From positions 15,260,821-15,324,820 of the forward strand of contig NC_081142.1 in NCBI RefSeq assembly GCF_958295425.1: a DNA stretch of 64,000 nucleotides. Direction: 5' to 3'. Position 1 is the first letter of the stretch. Every line of letters starts with the position of its first letter. The notes under the pieces are model-generated. The model saw only the letters and a program-made list of their open reading frames with translations, was not told the DNA's origin and did not search any database. Shown here piece by piece: positions 39,701 to 54,700 of the stretch. Position numbers and translations under genes: made by a program. This stretch comes from Solea solea (lineage: Eukaryota; Chordata; Actinopteri; Pleuronectiformes; Soleidae).

Positions 39701-42700
39701 ATACAGTTACCATGGCAGCCTATCGTATGTACATTTTACTCCATGTATTTGTACTTGGGTTATCAAGTGTTGGTGTTGGGTATTATTTCAGATTAGCTGC
39801 ATGGCTAATGATTCTACCTTTGATTGTACGCTAATTTTAAACAGCATTTCTAAGCTGGTGCCTGGTCTCAGTTTGTCCCAACATTAAGATGTAAAGCACA
39901 GTCATAAAGTATATAAACTAAGAAGAACACATTAACACAGCTAATGTTTAATACTTAAATGTATTGAAGATTGACATTAATAAGTAAACATGAGACAAGA
40001 GGGTCTCTTGGACACATGACAAGTCAGACCATACGTTGTACAATAGGCATCCTGTATAGGACAGGAAGCTTGAGGGTCTGTCTTGGATATGGTGAGTTAG
40101 GAAATATATATGTCTCTTGTTTGACTAAATGGTGATATTGTCCAATTTAAAGATCATGGGACAGTATGGTATATCCGGAACCGACTTGTTTTTCAAGTTG
40201 TTGCATTATAGAAACAGGAGAAAGGCGGGGGTCAAAACATGTGATGCCTGCAAATAAGAATGCTAGAAAATCTATATAAGGTTAGTTTTGCTTTTCTGAG
40301 GCAGAATTGTTCGGAGGTTTCGGCAAGAACACATTCTCCCGAGCTGCTGCAGAGCTTGGTTCTGACGCCTGACTTGTAACTAAATAAAATCCCTTTGTTC
40401 GGTACAAGTCCTGTGTCAGTGGGGTCTTTTCCTGCATCATCAACTCATCACCTATCGTTCATAAGAAGAAGGAAGCCTGACAAAAACGACAGTCACATTT
40501 TACATCAAATGTCATTGCATATTTTGTTTAGAATTTAAGAAAAACTGGGCATTTTTAATCGTATGGTGAGCATTAAGGGTTAAAGTCAGCAAAGAAGTGG
40601 AAAATCATGGCTGAAATACTTACTGTTAAAAATAATTTACTTTCATAACTGAAAATGAGCCCTCTAAAAAAAGCAGGGGTTGAGGGCACTTCATAATATA
40701 GGCCACATCCATAATATAAAAAATAAAACAAAGGATGTTGTCTTGACAAAAAGTATAAGGCTCTTTATGTCCTTTATGGACCTTTATGATTACAGCCACT
40801 GTATCTGCGGAGAGATCCTGACCTCTGTTAATACACTGGCTGTGCTGTGTGAGAAATTGGTCTTTGGAGAGGCACGTCTGGAAATAGCTGGCTGAGCTTT
40901 TTTAAGCTGTAGGTTCAAGCATGCCAGTACACCTTAGGCTTGTTCAGCTCTAGGGAGATGAAAAGGTTGTTCAAATGTCACCACCCCACCCCAGCCCCAA
41001 ACACAGCACTGCAACAGCTGAGAAAAGAATTATTTGTGAATGTCTCAGATGCCCTAAGGCCACGGTGTGTGTGACAAAGTGTGCATGTGACTGTGTGTGA
41101 TGACTGTAAATGAGTATGGCACAGCACTACACAAGACGCTTGCAATATATGATATTAAGCAAGCTGACCAGGGGCCACGTGCTGCTAAATGCTCAATAAA
41201 TTAAGACTGACACAGTGGTTCTCACAGTGGAAAAGATACATTTGGAGGCTTCCAACATGATGTACAGAATGGTGTCAGAAATAATGCATGAGTGGACAGC
41301 TGGTTGTGAAGAGGCATCATCTCAATTTAATGCATTGCCATGTAAAACAAACTATTTGTAAACTCAAGTGTGAAAAGGTAAAAGGATAAATAATTAGAAA
41401 ACGTGGCTTTAAACTCAAAATACACTCAATTACTCACTCAAGTACCACAACTACTACCATAAATGAATGACAACATCTATTGATAGCTGCTAATCATTGT
41501 GCAGCTAATTATCTCTGAATTATCCAACTGGAGCAACAGAAAAAAGAAATGTCACCCAAATCATTTTTTTAAATGAATTATAAACCTAATGACTTGCACA
41601 TGTCAAAACATACAACAGACATGTATAGCACTTGTTTGAACAAGGCATATTCTAAAAAGAAACATATTCACAAATAGAATGTAAGCCTTACTTAGGTTTC
41701 ATACAGAAGTCTACAACCTCTGTGTTATATTGAAACTTCTTTAACTTGGGGCAGCTACAGTAAACCACACCAGAGAAGTAGTGCACAGGATTCAATCTCA
41801 CAGAAGAGATACACAAGCCTGAAGGACGTCTCACTCAGGATGCACAATAGCTTCATTAAAGCTGCAGTAGGAAGGATCACTGGAAAATTGGTGATTGTTG
41901 AGTTTCATTTGCAGGTTATTGTCCTTCTCTCGTCTCATCAGATGAACACAGACAAACACTTGTTTCATACGTGGCAGATGACCTAAGGTAATCTCTCCAT
42001 CTCTGAAACTCTAAGCCGATACTGACATGGGTTTTGTTGTGTTTATTGTCCAGCTATCTTTTTAACTCTTTCATTTTTTTTTGGTTTTAGGAAGGGACCT
42101 GCATTCAGAATAGCTCTAGTGGAACAGCCAATAGGAGAGCTCACTGACTCACTGAATTACTCTGTGATCTGAGGTCAAGGCCTCCAGTAAAGCAACAGAA
42201 AGCTCTGAAAGCGTTTTGCATCACGTGCATCTGCGCAATATCATAGCGCATGATTTCCGAAAATAAACTATATACTATACTACGTTGATATCAGCGCGAT
42301 ATCAACTGTTGAGGATTATTTAGATTATTTGTCTCTGTGCATGTGGAACAGGGGTGCTCTGAAAACACCCCCATTAGCACTTGGTACATTCCTCTTAGGA
42401 AATTAACCATAGACTGTATGAAATTAACACAGCAAAAAGTCGACTTATCAGAATTTGAGTCGAACCAGAACGTATCGACTCATAAATCAACCAGTCGACC
42501 GGGACTTTACAGCCCTAGTATGTTGGCCATGCAGTGGACTGACAACCTGATCTCTACCTAGATCTACCACTCAAAACATTGATTCAAATAACCTCAATTG
42601 CCCTTCTTTATACATACATAAAGAAGGGCAATCTGTATTCTAGAACTACAATAATACCTGTCCAGAACCCTGGTTAATACACAGCACTGATTTACGACAC

Positions 42701-45700
42701 AAGAACACCTTCAAAAAAAGGTGACAGTCCAGTTACTTAGAATTCAATCAGCATTAATATACTCAGTGAGCCCAGACAACAGACATTAATAAGCTCTACA
42801 TCGGCCTCTCTATTGCTGTCATTTGCTTCTCTTCCCTCGTCCTCTCCCTCCTCCATCTTCCCTCTATCCATTCATTTGGTTGAGCTATTAATAGCCCCGC
42901 CACCCGCCTATCAATACCATCACTACTCCAGTAACAGAGGAAGTGGGGGTGTGGCCAAGCCAGTGGAATGAGAATAAATGAGCTGAACTATCTTGGTCTT
43001 ATTTAATAGGAGACAGAGACAGGCAAAGGAATACACTGCACATAGAAAAGGCAGGAAGAATTGAGTTTTGTGTTTTGTCTTAAAAGATGGTAGATAAGAT
43101 GAGTCAGTGAGAAATTGTTTTAGAGTACAATGGGAAGGCAAAGGGAAAAGTGAAGCAGTGAAGGATGGGTAAAAAAATATGATAGGAAGCAAAAATGGGG
43201 AAAAAAATCCCAATTTAATAGATAAAGGTACTGAGAGATATATAAAGATTGAGGGAATTTACACAGCAGGTGAAATACAGCTAAAAATATGTGACTCAGG
43301 ACGGAGATATCTGCCAGCTCGCTGTACATTTACACACATTCCTTATCTCCAATCCTACCCCTCAGTCTACCACCACATATAAGGGTCCAGATTCTTCTAC
43401 CTCTACATTTTTCCTCTTTAAACATTATACCTTCTCTCTGTGCTTATTGATCTAGACAGTTTCACCCGTCTTTGTGCAGAAAAGAGAAAGACTATTGTAT
43501 TATCCATGAAAGCAAGGCTCTCAGTCTGCTTCAAGAGTTTATGTGACCTCTCCCATTGCTGCTGCTGCTGATCCTGCTGCTACTGTGTGGCTTTGTCACT
43601 CCACAAATGGTTTACAAAATATCTAAGAATCCAAAAGTAGCTCACAGATCTATTAGCTGCTTGGTGAGATTTAGAGATTCCGTTTTACCCGAGACAACTG
43701 GTCAAAATCATCAGCCTCTATGGTAAGGCAAAAGACTCAAAAATCCAAAAGACTCAAAAAGATTTAGACTAAGGTCACAAGAATGTATGAGATGAGTAAC
43801 ATAGCAAAATATCAAAGGAAGAATAGATATTTTCATCACAATCATGCAATCCAGTGTGTAACGAATTCAAAGTTGCCTCAAAGAACAGAATTAATTCACG
43901 CTGTTGTCTCATGAAGGGCAACTCATGTGAGCTGGTGAAGCAAACAGGCAGTCTTGACTTATAATTCTCTCATGTAATTATATAAGCCAAGAACATCAAT
44001 GAACATGTTATGGTTAAAGTAAAGTACAGTACTAAAGTGACTTGCTGTCAGTAATGTGGGTTCATACAGCACTGGTGCTGTCACCCTGAACTGTCTGAAT
44101 CACTGAGTTGTTTACCAAACTGTCATTCCATGTCAATTGCATACTTATAGTCATTTGGTATGAAAAGCTCAAGTACACATGAACAATTTAAAGCTGGTGC
44201 AGACCAAATGAAATAAACTGAATGAATTAACAGACAAACAAACGAACCACAGACCAAAGATAAAATGTGGACATGGGTTGTTGGGTGAAGCTATTTAGTG
44301 AGTAAGAATATAAGGATATAAGAATATAAGGAACAGCCGCCTGGGAGTGACTCCGTAGGTTGTAAAAAAACTTGTTACATTGATTCATAATGTTAATCAA
44401 CATTTCCCTTAGAAGAGGGATCAACAGCTAGTTACAGCTCTTCAATAAATTACAATTAGTCCTTTATCAGTCCCACAGTGGAAATTCTTCTCTGCATTTA
44501 ACCCATCTTCTACTAGAAACTTTGAATTATGAGCAGTGGGCAGCCACTGAACAGCACCCAGGGAGCAATGGTGGTTGGGTACCTTGCTCAGGGGTACACC
44601 AGCCCTTTTTTGAACTGGTGGGGATTCGACAACCCTCCAGTTACAAGCCAAGTTCCCTTCCCACTTGGCCATGGGCACATGATGTCAATTTTGTAAATGA
44701 TGCTCCTATTTAGAGAAAAATAGACAATAAAGTACAAAACATATCGTCCAGTTGGTGACTGGTTGCAGGTGATGTCTGTGAACTCCTGTTTACAATACCT
44801 CAAAATGGCGCCAGTCATAATATATATAACAACACTTTCTCAAACACAACTGAGCCAAAATGACTTACGCTGCAACAAACAGGTTGAATATGCATGCAAT
44901 TAGAAAAACACCAAATAGCAAAAATATGGGTCCAGAAAATCATCCCTGCAAACTGAGGGAGTACTGTTCTAGTCTGGACACAATAATGACAAACACATTT
45001 TTCCTGACTTATTTGCATTCAAGTTACATGATTTCATGAGCATTGAGACCACTCATCTAATTTAATTAAACCAAGATTTGCATGGTACCTAAGAGAGCTG
45101 AACTACTGTTTGGCATAAAAAGTACCCACACACGAGACATAAGATATTGACGACAATCTACATACTAAAGTTCCCAATGGCAACCAGGTCCAGACCAACT
45201 GATAGACAAATTCAATAACAAGCCAGTGCATACTCACTCATGAGATTACTTTTTTCCAAAACCCTTCACATTGTTAGCTCACAAAAGAACATGAGAATTA
45301 AGTAAACGCAACTTGGTTGTCACAGATGTCCCTTGCTAATCGGTGTGTACTTTTACCTTTGTGATGAGGATGCGGTACTGCTCAAGCAGCTCGTGGCTGT
45401 CATGGCAACCAGACAGCAACTGCCAGACTTCAGCTCTGAGTGGCTCAGGAATGCCACTGCGAACCAGTGAGGACAAACCCTTTGGACGAGTGGACAGGTT
45501 TCCATGCCTGTATGACAGACACACACACACAAAAAGGCAGAAGTAATCAATTATTTTGTGATCTTGTTAACCAGTTGAGTGGGTCTAAATTTTGCTTTGA
45601 CCTATAGCTGGAAGATCTGATGATAGCTTTTGGTTAAATTTTTTTAAGTGACATTTGGGCATTGACAGCTAAAAGTCTTCATATCTTTTAACACAAGAAG

Positions 45701-48700
45701 TTTCATCAGATTGGAGGTTTTTCCTCGCCGGGTAAGAAGGGCTGTCTAAGTACCTTGTTTATTATTTATTATTACTGTTACATACCAGTACAATTTACCA
45801 CCTCGCTGAAACGGACTATACTTACAGTATAAACAGTTTTGAGTAGAATAGCCATATAAATACGAACAGAAGCACTTCGAAGTGATAATACTACAATCAT
45901 ACATCATAATGTTACATTACTGAGTATGTTACTGAGAACTGGACAAAAGACAATACTAACATCAAGACTAATAATCGCAGTTCTGCCACGTTGGTAACAT
46001 TCTCGCACAAGATGAAATATCCTGCTTTTGAAAAAAACACACCGTCAGCTCTTTTTAATGATGCTTGAAATCTCATCATAATGCATTTGTTGAGGCCATA
46101 TGAAAGCAATTTGCCAATGAACTACTTTGCTTCATTGTGCTGATGCAACAGCAAGAAAACAGGCTGTGAAGTCAAATGAAAAGCCATAAACATCTTTTAT
46201 TCAGTTAATCATGTTGGTGTCTGTACCTGGAGCTACAGTAGATGTATCCGTGCTGGATGGTATAAATGCATAAAGTATCAAAAATGATAACACTAAGTGT
46301 TATTGCAGAAACATTTTTGGCCATATCTGAACTGAACTGTTATTGGGACGATTAACAATCAGATTGTGATAATGAAGAGGGACCCAGCCCTGTGCTATAA
46401 ATCACGGTTGGCATGTAGCACTATGGGCCTGATTTACTTCTCAGCACCAGTTTGTCTTGTCATAGTCCCTTTGCACAAGGGCTAAAATTCACGTTTGATG
46501 TCATTGCATGCCTAATTGCATGGTTTATTTACACTAGTTTGAACCACACTTACACTTCTATTAGAACTGCATGTTATTATAAAGTAATCACACTGTGGTT
46601 GCTATGGGTGTAATGTTGTAAAGTTTAAGTGAAATATTGCAAGTTTTTTTCTGTTAAATTCAGAGTATCATTCGTCAAACATTTCCAAATGGGTTTCTTT
46701 TAATACATGTATGCATTTGGCTCTAAAAACTATTTTGAGGACTAAAGTTTGTATATTTTCCATGCATGTACAGTATATCTATATTTCACTGGCATTCTGG
46801 TCATAGGCATCATTCTACTATATACAGTATATATGTCAGTTTTGATTCATCTACCTTTCTCCTTCTTTGTGTTCATCTTGTCCTCTTTATTTGCTCACAT
46901 AAATGATCTTTTTGCCATGCAAAATCTCTCTGTCCAGATGTGCAATGGTCAATTCTTGTGTCATTTCATCTAATTTGTTTTTTTTCTTTTTAAAGCCTTA
47001 CCATCGGTTGAGGATTCCTCCCCAGGACTCTAGGATTTTCTCAGGACAGTCTTTGGAAACATCTCCTGTACCACTTGAGATTTCACTGTCACTATCTGCA
47101 GGGAATACAAAAACCCATATATTAACGGACATTTAGAGTAACTTTCAAGTGTCAACAGTAACCTATAACCTTTGTCTTATGGCTAAACTGCACTCTAAAC
47201 TGAATATGATTTCATAATATTTCAGTGTAACACAGCTTTGAGTAAGAAACATGAGGACAAGTACAATTAATGTCCCAGTAGTTCTGGTGAAGGTCACCAA
47301 TAGTTTCTAGACAGGAAGTTTTAGAAATGTTTTAACACTTATGCCACACAGTCAGACGGAGGTGGTGCCTACACATTCTTTTATTACTGTTCTTCTGTCG
47401 GATGGTTTGTGAGGAAGACAAGAGGCAATCAGCACAGCGAGCCACTTGTGTTTAGATGCAGAGGCACTAATTGACTGTCTGGCCTGCTCTGCTGCTGGAG
47501 AGATGAACTGATAAACCCACATATAGACCGCCCACTGGCCACACGCACGCAAGTATGTAACATTCACTGTCTTATGGTAGGGGTATATTTGTCTGTTTTT
47601 GTCCTTCACTGAAAACCAAAGCTTTACTGTCCATAATATGTCATCACCTTACTGACGGCTGAGATTTAAAGTATTGTTAGTGTTTCCACAAATTTAAAAA
47701 GGCTTTGTAAAATAAGGTAATCTTTTTCTTTTCTTTTTTTAGTGACTAAAAACGTCAGCATGTCCAATTGTATGTTGTACATGTCTTTGCTAACAGTTTG
47801 TGAACATGAAAAAGCAGAGTTAGAGTTAGGTCATGCATTCGGCTTAAACATGATCTCTGCCATAAAATCCTCAAAGGCAATAGATCATTCACTCCCTCTG
47901 AAGCCTTTTGTAAGACCTCGACATTTAAAAGGAGAAGGAACATTTTGTACCACACTCTGCAGCCACCATACCCAATGTACTTGTGCACCTATACATCCTC
48001 ACAGCCTCGGCAGGAGCCTTTCAGGTCTTTATAAATGTTTGATGAGTCCTTTCAAATGGTTCAGACCCAGCACAAAGCTGCTGATTCTGTTCTCAGATTG
48101 ACTAAGGTTATGTGGTGAGGAAGCACGAGTCCAGTGCCTCCACCAGCTTAACAGGTGATGAAAGAAACTATGACCATTACAGTTACCTTCTAATCTAGAG
48201 AGGCTATGCATTCACTCCAGGATTATTTCAAATAGGATCTCTCTGATGCTAAAGCCACCAGCTGGTTGTGTCAAAATTAAAGGGAGGGAGAATTTCCCCA
48301 CTAGTCTCTTTTAGTGGATTCTTATTCATATCTCTTTATTTGTTGCACTTTGTTTTTTGCCCATCACACATTAGTTGACAGCACTGACAATCTTGTGCAA
48401 ATGTTATCAGTAACAGTTTTGTCCCTTTTCAACCACATGTGTTTAAAAAAAAAAAAAAAAGCAACCAAAACCTCACCATTACAAAGCATTCAGTAAAAAG
48501 AAAGGCGGGGGGAAAGGGAGAGTTCTAGCTTCAAGCTCACTCCCCCCAAAATAAACATTCATATATACTGAATATTTGTGTCTGTTTGCAGCAGTGGCTT
48601 ATTCACGTGTGTATTCATTTCTGTGCACAATAAGGCCGACCTCCAGCTTCACGTCCCTGACTGCCTTCAATCTTCAGCTGTGGGGGAAGCGAGGGGCGCT

Positions 48701-51700
48701 ATAGGGAAAAAACCCTGTGACTGTCTTCCACAGTGAAAGCCGTCAGCTGCAGCCTTGGCAGCTGACTTGTGGCGTTGGGCAAGACGACAGCAAGGACAGG
48801 TGAGTTTTCCCTTTCAGTCGATGAACAAGAAGAACAACACAATGAGGGCCCTATTTAAACGATCTATGGCACATGGTCTTAAGTGTGTGGCACAAGTGAA
48901 TTAGGGCTTGTCAAACTCCATTTTTGTTAGTTACACAACACAGCATGTAATCAAGGCACAAAGGGACCTGTAAATGATAAAACAAAAGCAAATCTTTCTT
49001 TCTTTCTTTGTATTTGAATGTATAAAATAATATAATTAGATTTCATGCATATTTTGTTATAAAATAACTGGTGTACAGGATGTTCCTTTTCCTTGAGTCT
49101 TTATTTACTTGGATAGTGATGTACACTCATGTTCACATACAAAATTGCAAACCACAGTTACAGGAGTCCAGATACGTGCACCTTATACTGAAACCAGTAT
49201 CATCATGAGACATGCATACCTGAATTGTGTCCAGGTCTAATATGCGACATCTGCACCACTGAGTCAGGGGTGAGGTGGAATCACCAGTGCTGTTTATATT
49301 AGTGGGCTAAAACTAGGTCATGTTTGGGAACCCCTGGAGTCCAATAGCGAGTGACCGTGCTGTTGATGTTACATCTGTTTTTTCATCCAAACCTACAGCA
49401 TAGCTATTGGTTGGGTTAAAATCTCATAGATTAATTCGGGACACTTACAAGGCACTGATACCACAAGCAACTTGGTTGATAAATGATTAGGACAGTAATT
49501 AGTGGAAATGGCTTAAATGTCCAAAAGCTAAGATTTAACCTTACTATTGTGGTTTAAATATCATTTAAACAATTGGAAGGATTTAAATGACAGAAAGCTC
49601 AAAAAATAAAAAATAAAAAGACCCTCCATTGTCAGGTCAATTTGAAGCAGGTTGTTACCCTCCTCGGTCTACATTAAATACCCCACGATAAAACATGAAA
49701 GCAGAACTTTGAATGTGGAACACATTAAACATTAATATTACTTTGTCTACATATAACCTTGAGTCTCCTTGGATGTGACGCAACAAGCTCTGCATATCTG
49801 AATTTGGGGATTTTCAAGATCAAGATCAGTTCAGTGGGTCTTTTTTTACAGCGCACAATTTGACAGGAGTCACTGATGATCAATGATGGCTCTATTCAGA
49901 CGTTATTCATTATTCATTTGTGTGCTGTTCCTACAGTGATGTGTCAAAAACATCTCATTGGGTTCAAAGTGAGGGGTCTTGTCCTAGACACTCAAGGACA
50001 GTCAAACAGTAGTGCCTATAAGCCACAGCAGAGATTTATTCAGATTATTATCCTGTTGGAATGTAAACCTTTAGCCCAGTCAGACCTGAACCCTCGACCC
50101 CACAATTTTCAAAATTTCATTTTAGACCGCTCTGTTCAGCTTTCACTCCACTCAGTCTCCCTGTCCCCCCCACTCTGAACACTACTCTGAACCAGCAAGC
50201 CTCCCTGTAAGTGATGAGCATCATGTATGGAGGGAACCAGACATGACAAGACATGAATTGAGGTCAAACAGATAAATCTTGGTTTTCATCACATCAAACA
50301 AGGTTTTACTTGACTACACATTCTGACCTATTTTGACATGCAACTGTAAGGTGTAAATAATGTTATTAATTATTAGTCTCATCATTAATGTCATCAGAAG
50401 CATATGGACCTATCCTAAAAGGTAGTTCTTCTGGAGGTTTCCCCCCCATCTACACACTGGATCTTGAGACCTTGGAGTCACCACCAGGTTCTTGGGTCAC
50501 CTCTCAAACCTTCTCCTTTGATTACTCAGTTTGGCCAGCTGGTCATTTTTAGAAGAGTCCGGTTTGTTCCACACTTCTTGTGATTTAATTCAGTGTGCTT
50601 AAAAATGACAGGTTTAACTCTTGGGACACTTTAATTGGTTTGTTAGTCATTATGGTTTAATTAAAACAAATTTTAATAAAAAGGCTGAAACATAAAACAT
50701 CAAATGAATACTTTCTGAATACTTTCTAAATACACTTTACATACACCCCTGCCATTTTTTGTGCCTAAACTAAATAAATTCATATCAGCTCATAAACAGC
50801 ACACACATCTGCTTGTGACAAGGCCTTGCTACAAAGAAATGTGCTGAGATAATGCGTGTTGTAAACTCTCTATATGTCAGGCTGAAATTGGATACATGAT
50901 TTAATTTAGATGAGACATTCATGCATGCCGGAAACACAAATGAGTGTCGGGATATATAGAATAGCAGATTCAAAGATGTGATTAGTTATCTGTGGTAAAT
51001 CAATAATTTTTCCTGTGGTGCCAGGTTTGGTGCCTGATATTGAGGCAAAAAGAATTGAGGACTAATGAGGGTTTGTAGCTTCTTATCACTGCTGTACAGA
51101 GACAGAGAAAATCTAAATGACTATACAAAGATTTACACAATTTGGCGGATTAAATATGAAGGATTATGTGCCGTGATGTTTAAGTGTATTCTGTATATCA
51201 TTAAAGCGAGCGAGTGAGAGAGAGAAAGAGAGAGAGAGTGACCCATACCTTCATCAGCATCCTCTTCCTCAGTGGGCGAGGCCAGTTGTCCTCTTTCCTC
51301 ATTGCTTCTCTCCGCCTCCCTCTGAAGACTCAACACCTCATACACGGCGTCACTCTGACCCACTCTGTCTGGTGCCTGCTGTGTATACACACACAAACAC
51401 ACAAACGCACATCATGTATTGTATGCCCAAACTAGAACTGCAACTAACGATTATTTTCATAACCGATTCATCTGTTGATCATTTTCACGATTAATCGAGT
51501 AATCGTTCGGTCCATAAAATGTCAGATTTAGTAATCGACTAATAATGGATTAATCGAGTAATGGATTCAGCTCTGGTCCAAACACCTTAATTATTGTTTT
51601 ACACAAAATATACTATATGCAACATGTAACATATACTTAAAGTGAGTCTCTTCATATTATTTGTTAGTGGGTTAAAACTGTGATCTGAACATAAAAACTA

Positions 51701-54700
51701 AATTTGCTTACAAAACACAGATTAAATTATTAAAAACATGTTAAGCAGATACTTTGACTAATTTGACTAGTTTATTTTGCACATACAGTGCTTAATTTAT
51801 TAGACCACCACCATAAAAACGAGAAAACCTTTCAGAAACGTGTTTACAAATAAAAAAGTTATTGTTATGTATTTGGCAAATAAACTGAACTTCTCTATTC
51901 AGGAATGCCAGTACATAATTATAATTATCCACATATCCATTATTTGACATCTTAATCAAGAAATAATAACATGCTTTAATATTTTTCAGTATTTAACAGT
52001 ACATTTGAAATTCCATGGATTACAATAATAGTTATATTTGAGCATTAAAAATATCACTTTGGTTAAACAGCTTCTACAGACTGATGTATTAACAATTACA
52101 AAACATAAAAAAAGTGATTTTGATAATTACCAGTGCTGTTCATTTACGGCAGCTGTGGCTTTTCTAATGTTCTAATAAATGTGTTCAGCACTGTATATAA
52201 AAAGATCAAGTTTTGTCAGTTCTTGTCTTTGACATTCTTTTAGACATTGTTATTTTTCTCAGTCATATTTTATAACATGTCAATAAAGGAAGGATAGAAA
52301 AATAATTCAAAGAAAATCTATACATTTGCAACAATGTGCTGCTGAACAGTAGCGCTACAGGGAACAACTTTAAATGTAGCTCCAACGTGAAGAATCTCCA
52401 CTCCCATATTATGCCCAGGACATGAAATTGCTCCAGCTCCAGTGAGAATATTTTCAGGTGTCACTATAAGATTAGCAGTTGGGGTGAGTCTCAACAAAGT
52501 GATAAGCCTGACCATCACCAGACCTGACATCGTACGACTGACTGAATCAACAAAGCAGGCGCTTTAGTCAAGAGCTCATTGTCTCATCAGATGAAAGATA
52601 ACGAGAGGAAAGACGCAGGTATTTAGAAATAGCAGAAGAGCTCCACCATCAGAGGCAGAGAGGCTGCGTCAGCCAAACCTAAGAGGGGTGGAAGGAGTTT
52701 GCCCGGTACCAGTTAAAACCTTCAACAATGAAAAATTGACTGGGGTGAACCAGAAAGGTCATAAACCCATTGGCTGTCAGTGTAGCAGTCAACAGGCTTT
52801 AATAGGTCAACTCTACGCTCACGTTTTTTGTAGAACTGGGGTTTTTGAAGGAACCTCTGTTTATTTCTTTTTAATATTTTATTTATCCCAGCTTACTTTC
52901 CAAATAACTAATTTATGAATGAACAAAAAGATTAGACACACTGTGCAAGAAAAAACACCATAACATCCAAAGAGACAGAGACTTATTATTTTAGACAGGG
53001 GTTAGTATTCCCTAGTGAGCATAAAACTTAAATGAATTCTAATTCATTCAGCAAAGAGATCTATGTCTATTGTAAAGGGAAAAGCACAAGTACTGGTTAA
53101 CTACTGAGTACATAAGGCATAAAAGCTTAAAACTACTACTTCTGCCTTCTTTATACAAGGCTAACAAACTGCACAGGAGAACTCCAACAGCAGATTTGAC
53201 CTTGGGTGTCATAAGCAACTGATGTTTATTTCTGCTCTATTCAATTACTGTAGTGCTGTAGCCTCTCTTCTCCACCTGCAAGAACAGATCAATGAGCTGC
53301 ATTGATCTGCCCCCTCCCAGCGCGTCTAATGACTTACTCCAGTCAGTGATGAGAGCACAAATTGAGAGAGAATATCAAGTCTAAGCTATTTTTAGAGAAA
53401 ATCCAAGGAGGTTAGGTAACACATTTGCTTTGGTATGGCCTTTGCAAATGAATTGTTAATACTGCAGGATGAATTATTAACCCAAATAAAACTGTGACAG
53501 AAAATTGGGCCATTGACAGAGAATCTTTTACTGTGGATTTATAATAATATAACAGAAACAATATATACATGTTTTGTTATGTTTAATGTCATTAAGGACA
53601 TGTCTCACTAGAGCACATGTGTACCACAAATTACTCTAGTAACAGTTGATGAGCCTTTGCAACATCACCAAGTGTTTCAGCTCTTACAAGGTTTTTTCTT
53701 TTTCTTTTTTATTTAAACAGAGGTTGCATTTTACTTGAAACACCTCTTGTATCTCTGCAGTTGGTCCCATCACTTTAAAAGCTCATCTTGAACTTTTCAC
53801 ATCAAGGAAAGGTATCCTGATGTTTTACTTTATTTCTCTAAATGTAGCTTTAAAGCTCATACCATGCAGTGATGCACTGACATTTAAAGACGTGACACTT
53901 ATTCTATGTTTATGCTTGAGCTTCTGCTCTTCTCCTAGTAACTATTAAGCCCCCCCCCCCCACTATGATTTGTTTGTCCATGAACAAAGCAAATACAGTA
54001 ACTACATTTTCAGTTAAGGAGAAAAATACAAATGTATTTTTTAATTCAAATTAAGTTTTTAAGTTTTTTTTATTTAAAAAAACAAAACAAAAAAAACTGC
54101 CCCTTTGAGACAAAATAAGGAATTTATAATATTCTGCAGGTGTATGCATGGATAATAAATTCAGATGGCTAATAAGCTGTTTTTTGGCTAAACAAGACAA
54201 CAGAACTACATATTTTAAATATATGTGTTAACTCTGATTACCATCTTTAGCAAAAAAGGAAAATTACCACAATATTATTTTAATTAGCTCTTAACCACAG
54301 CACCAGGCAAACACTCTTCCATTTACTGAGGAGATAACTACAGAGCAAATCATGCAGATGAGTCAGACCTCCACTGTTAATTACCCACATGCCAATAATG
54401 CGACAGAGCCTCTTATTAGCTCCCTACAATCCAGAGCTTCCCCACACTTCACTGCTTTGCCAGCTCCCCACGGCCTACTAAAGGAGATGTGCTTTTAGAC
54501 AGAGGAGAAGAGGCTTATGGCTTAACTGTATTTTTAAGCACCTGCACCAACTGTTCAATGGGCGTCCTTGTGTTGGTGGGAGGTGAATGAAAGTGCACAC
54601 TTCACTCTCTGCAATTTTTTTAAGCAGGCAAGTTCTGAGGACGTTAAATAGTAATGTGCAGACATCAAGACATCAGCTCACAAGATAAATTTGATAATGT

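Larger units (their letters stand above)
16071..45356 (-). other. 29.3-kb rabgap1l intron hosting gpr52
   Basis: This is the largest intron in the window and contains the intact same-strand gpr52 gene (32692-33813). Outside gpr52 and the repeats listed separately, the sequence is AT-rich with no recognised exon, tRNA or miRNA. Unassigned stretches of several kb are 16450-19150, 21750-27800, 30200-31700, 36200-38200 and 42650-44450. Pyrimidine-rich low complexity lies at about 19165-19460 and 35530-35680. Confidence 0.65.

Noticed and set aside
48600..48800. GC-richer patch with a good plus-strand GTGAGT donor
   Set aside because: No acceptor-bounded open frame or known exon was recognised. 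It could be a noncoding or regulatory element, but evidence is too thin to annotate.
52318..52530. A 70-codon minus-strand open frame with a fairly protein-like composition ([15 protein letters not shown])
   Set aside because: I recognise no family. It has no splice sites that fit the rabgap1l phases and no supporting context. Kept only as a note.
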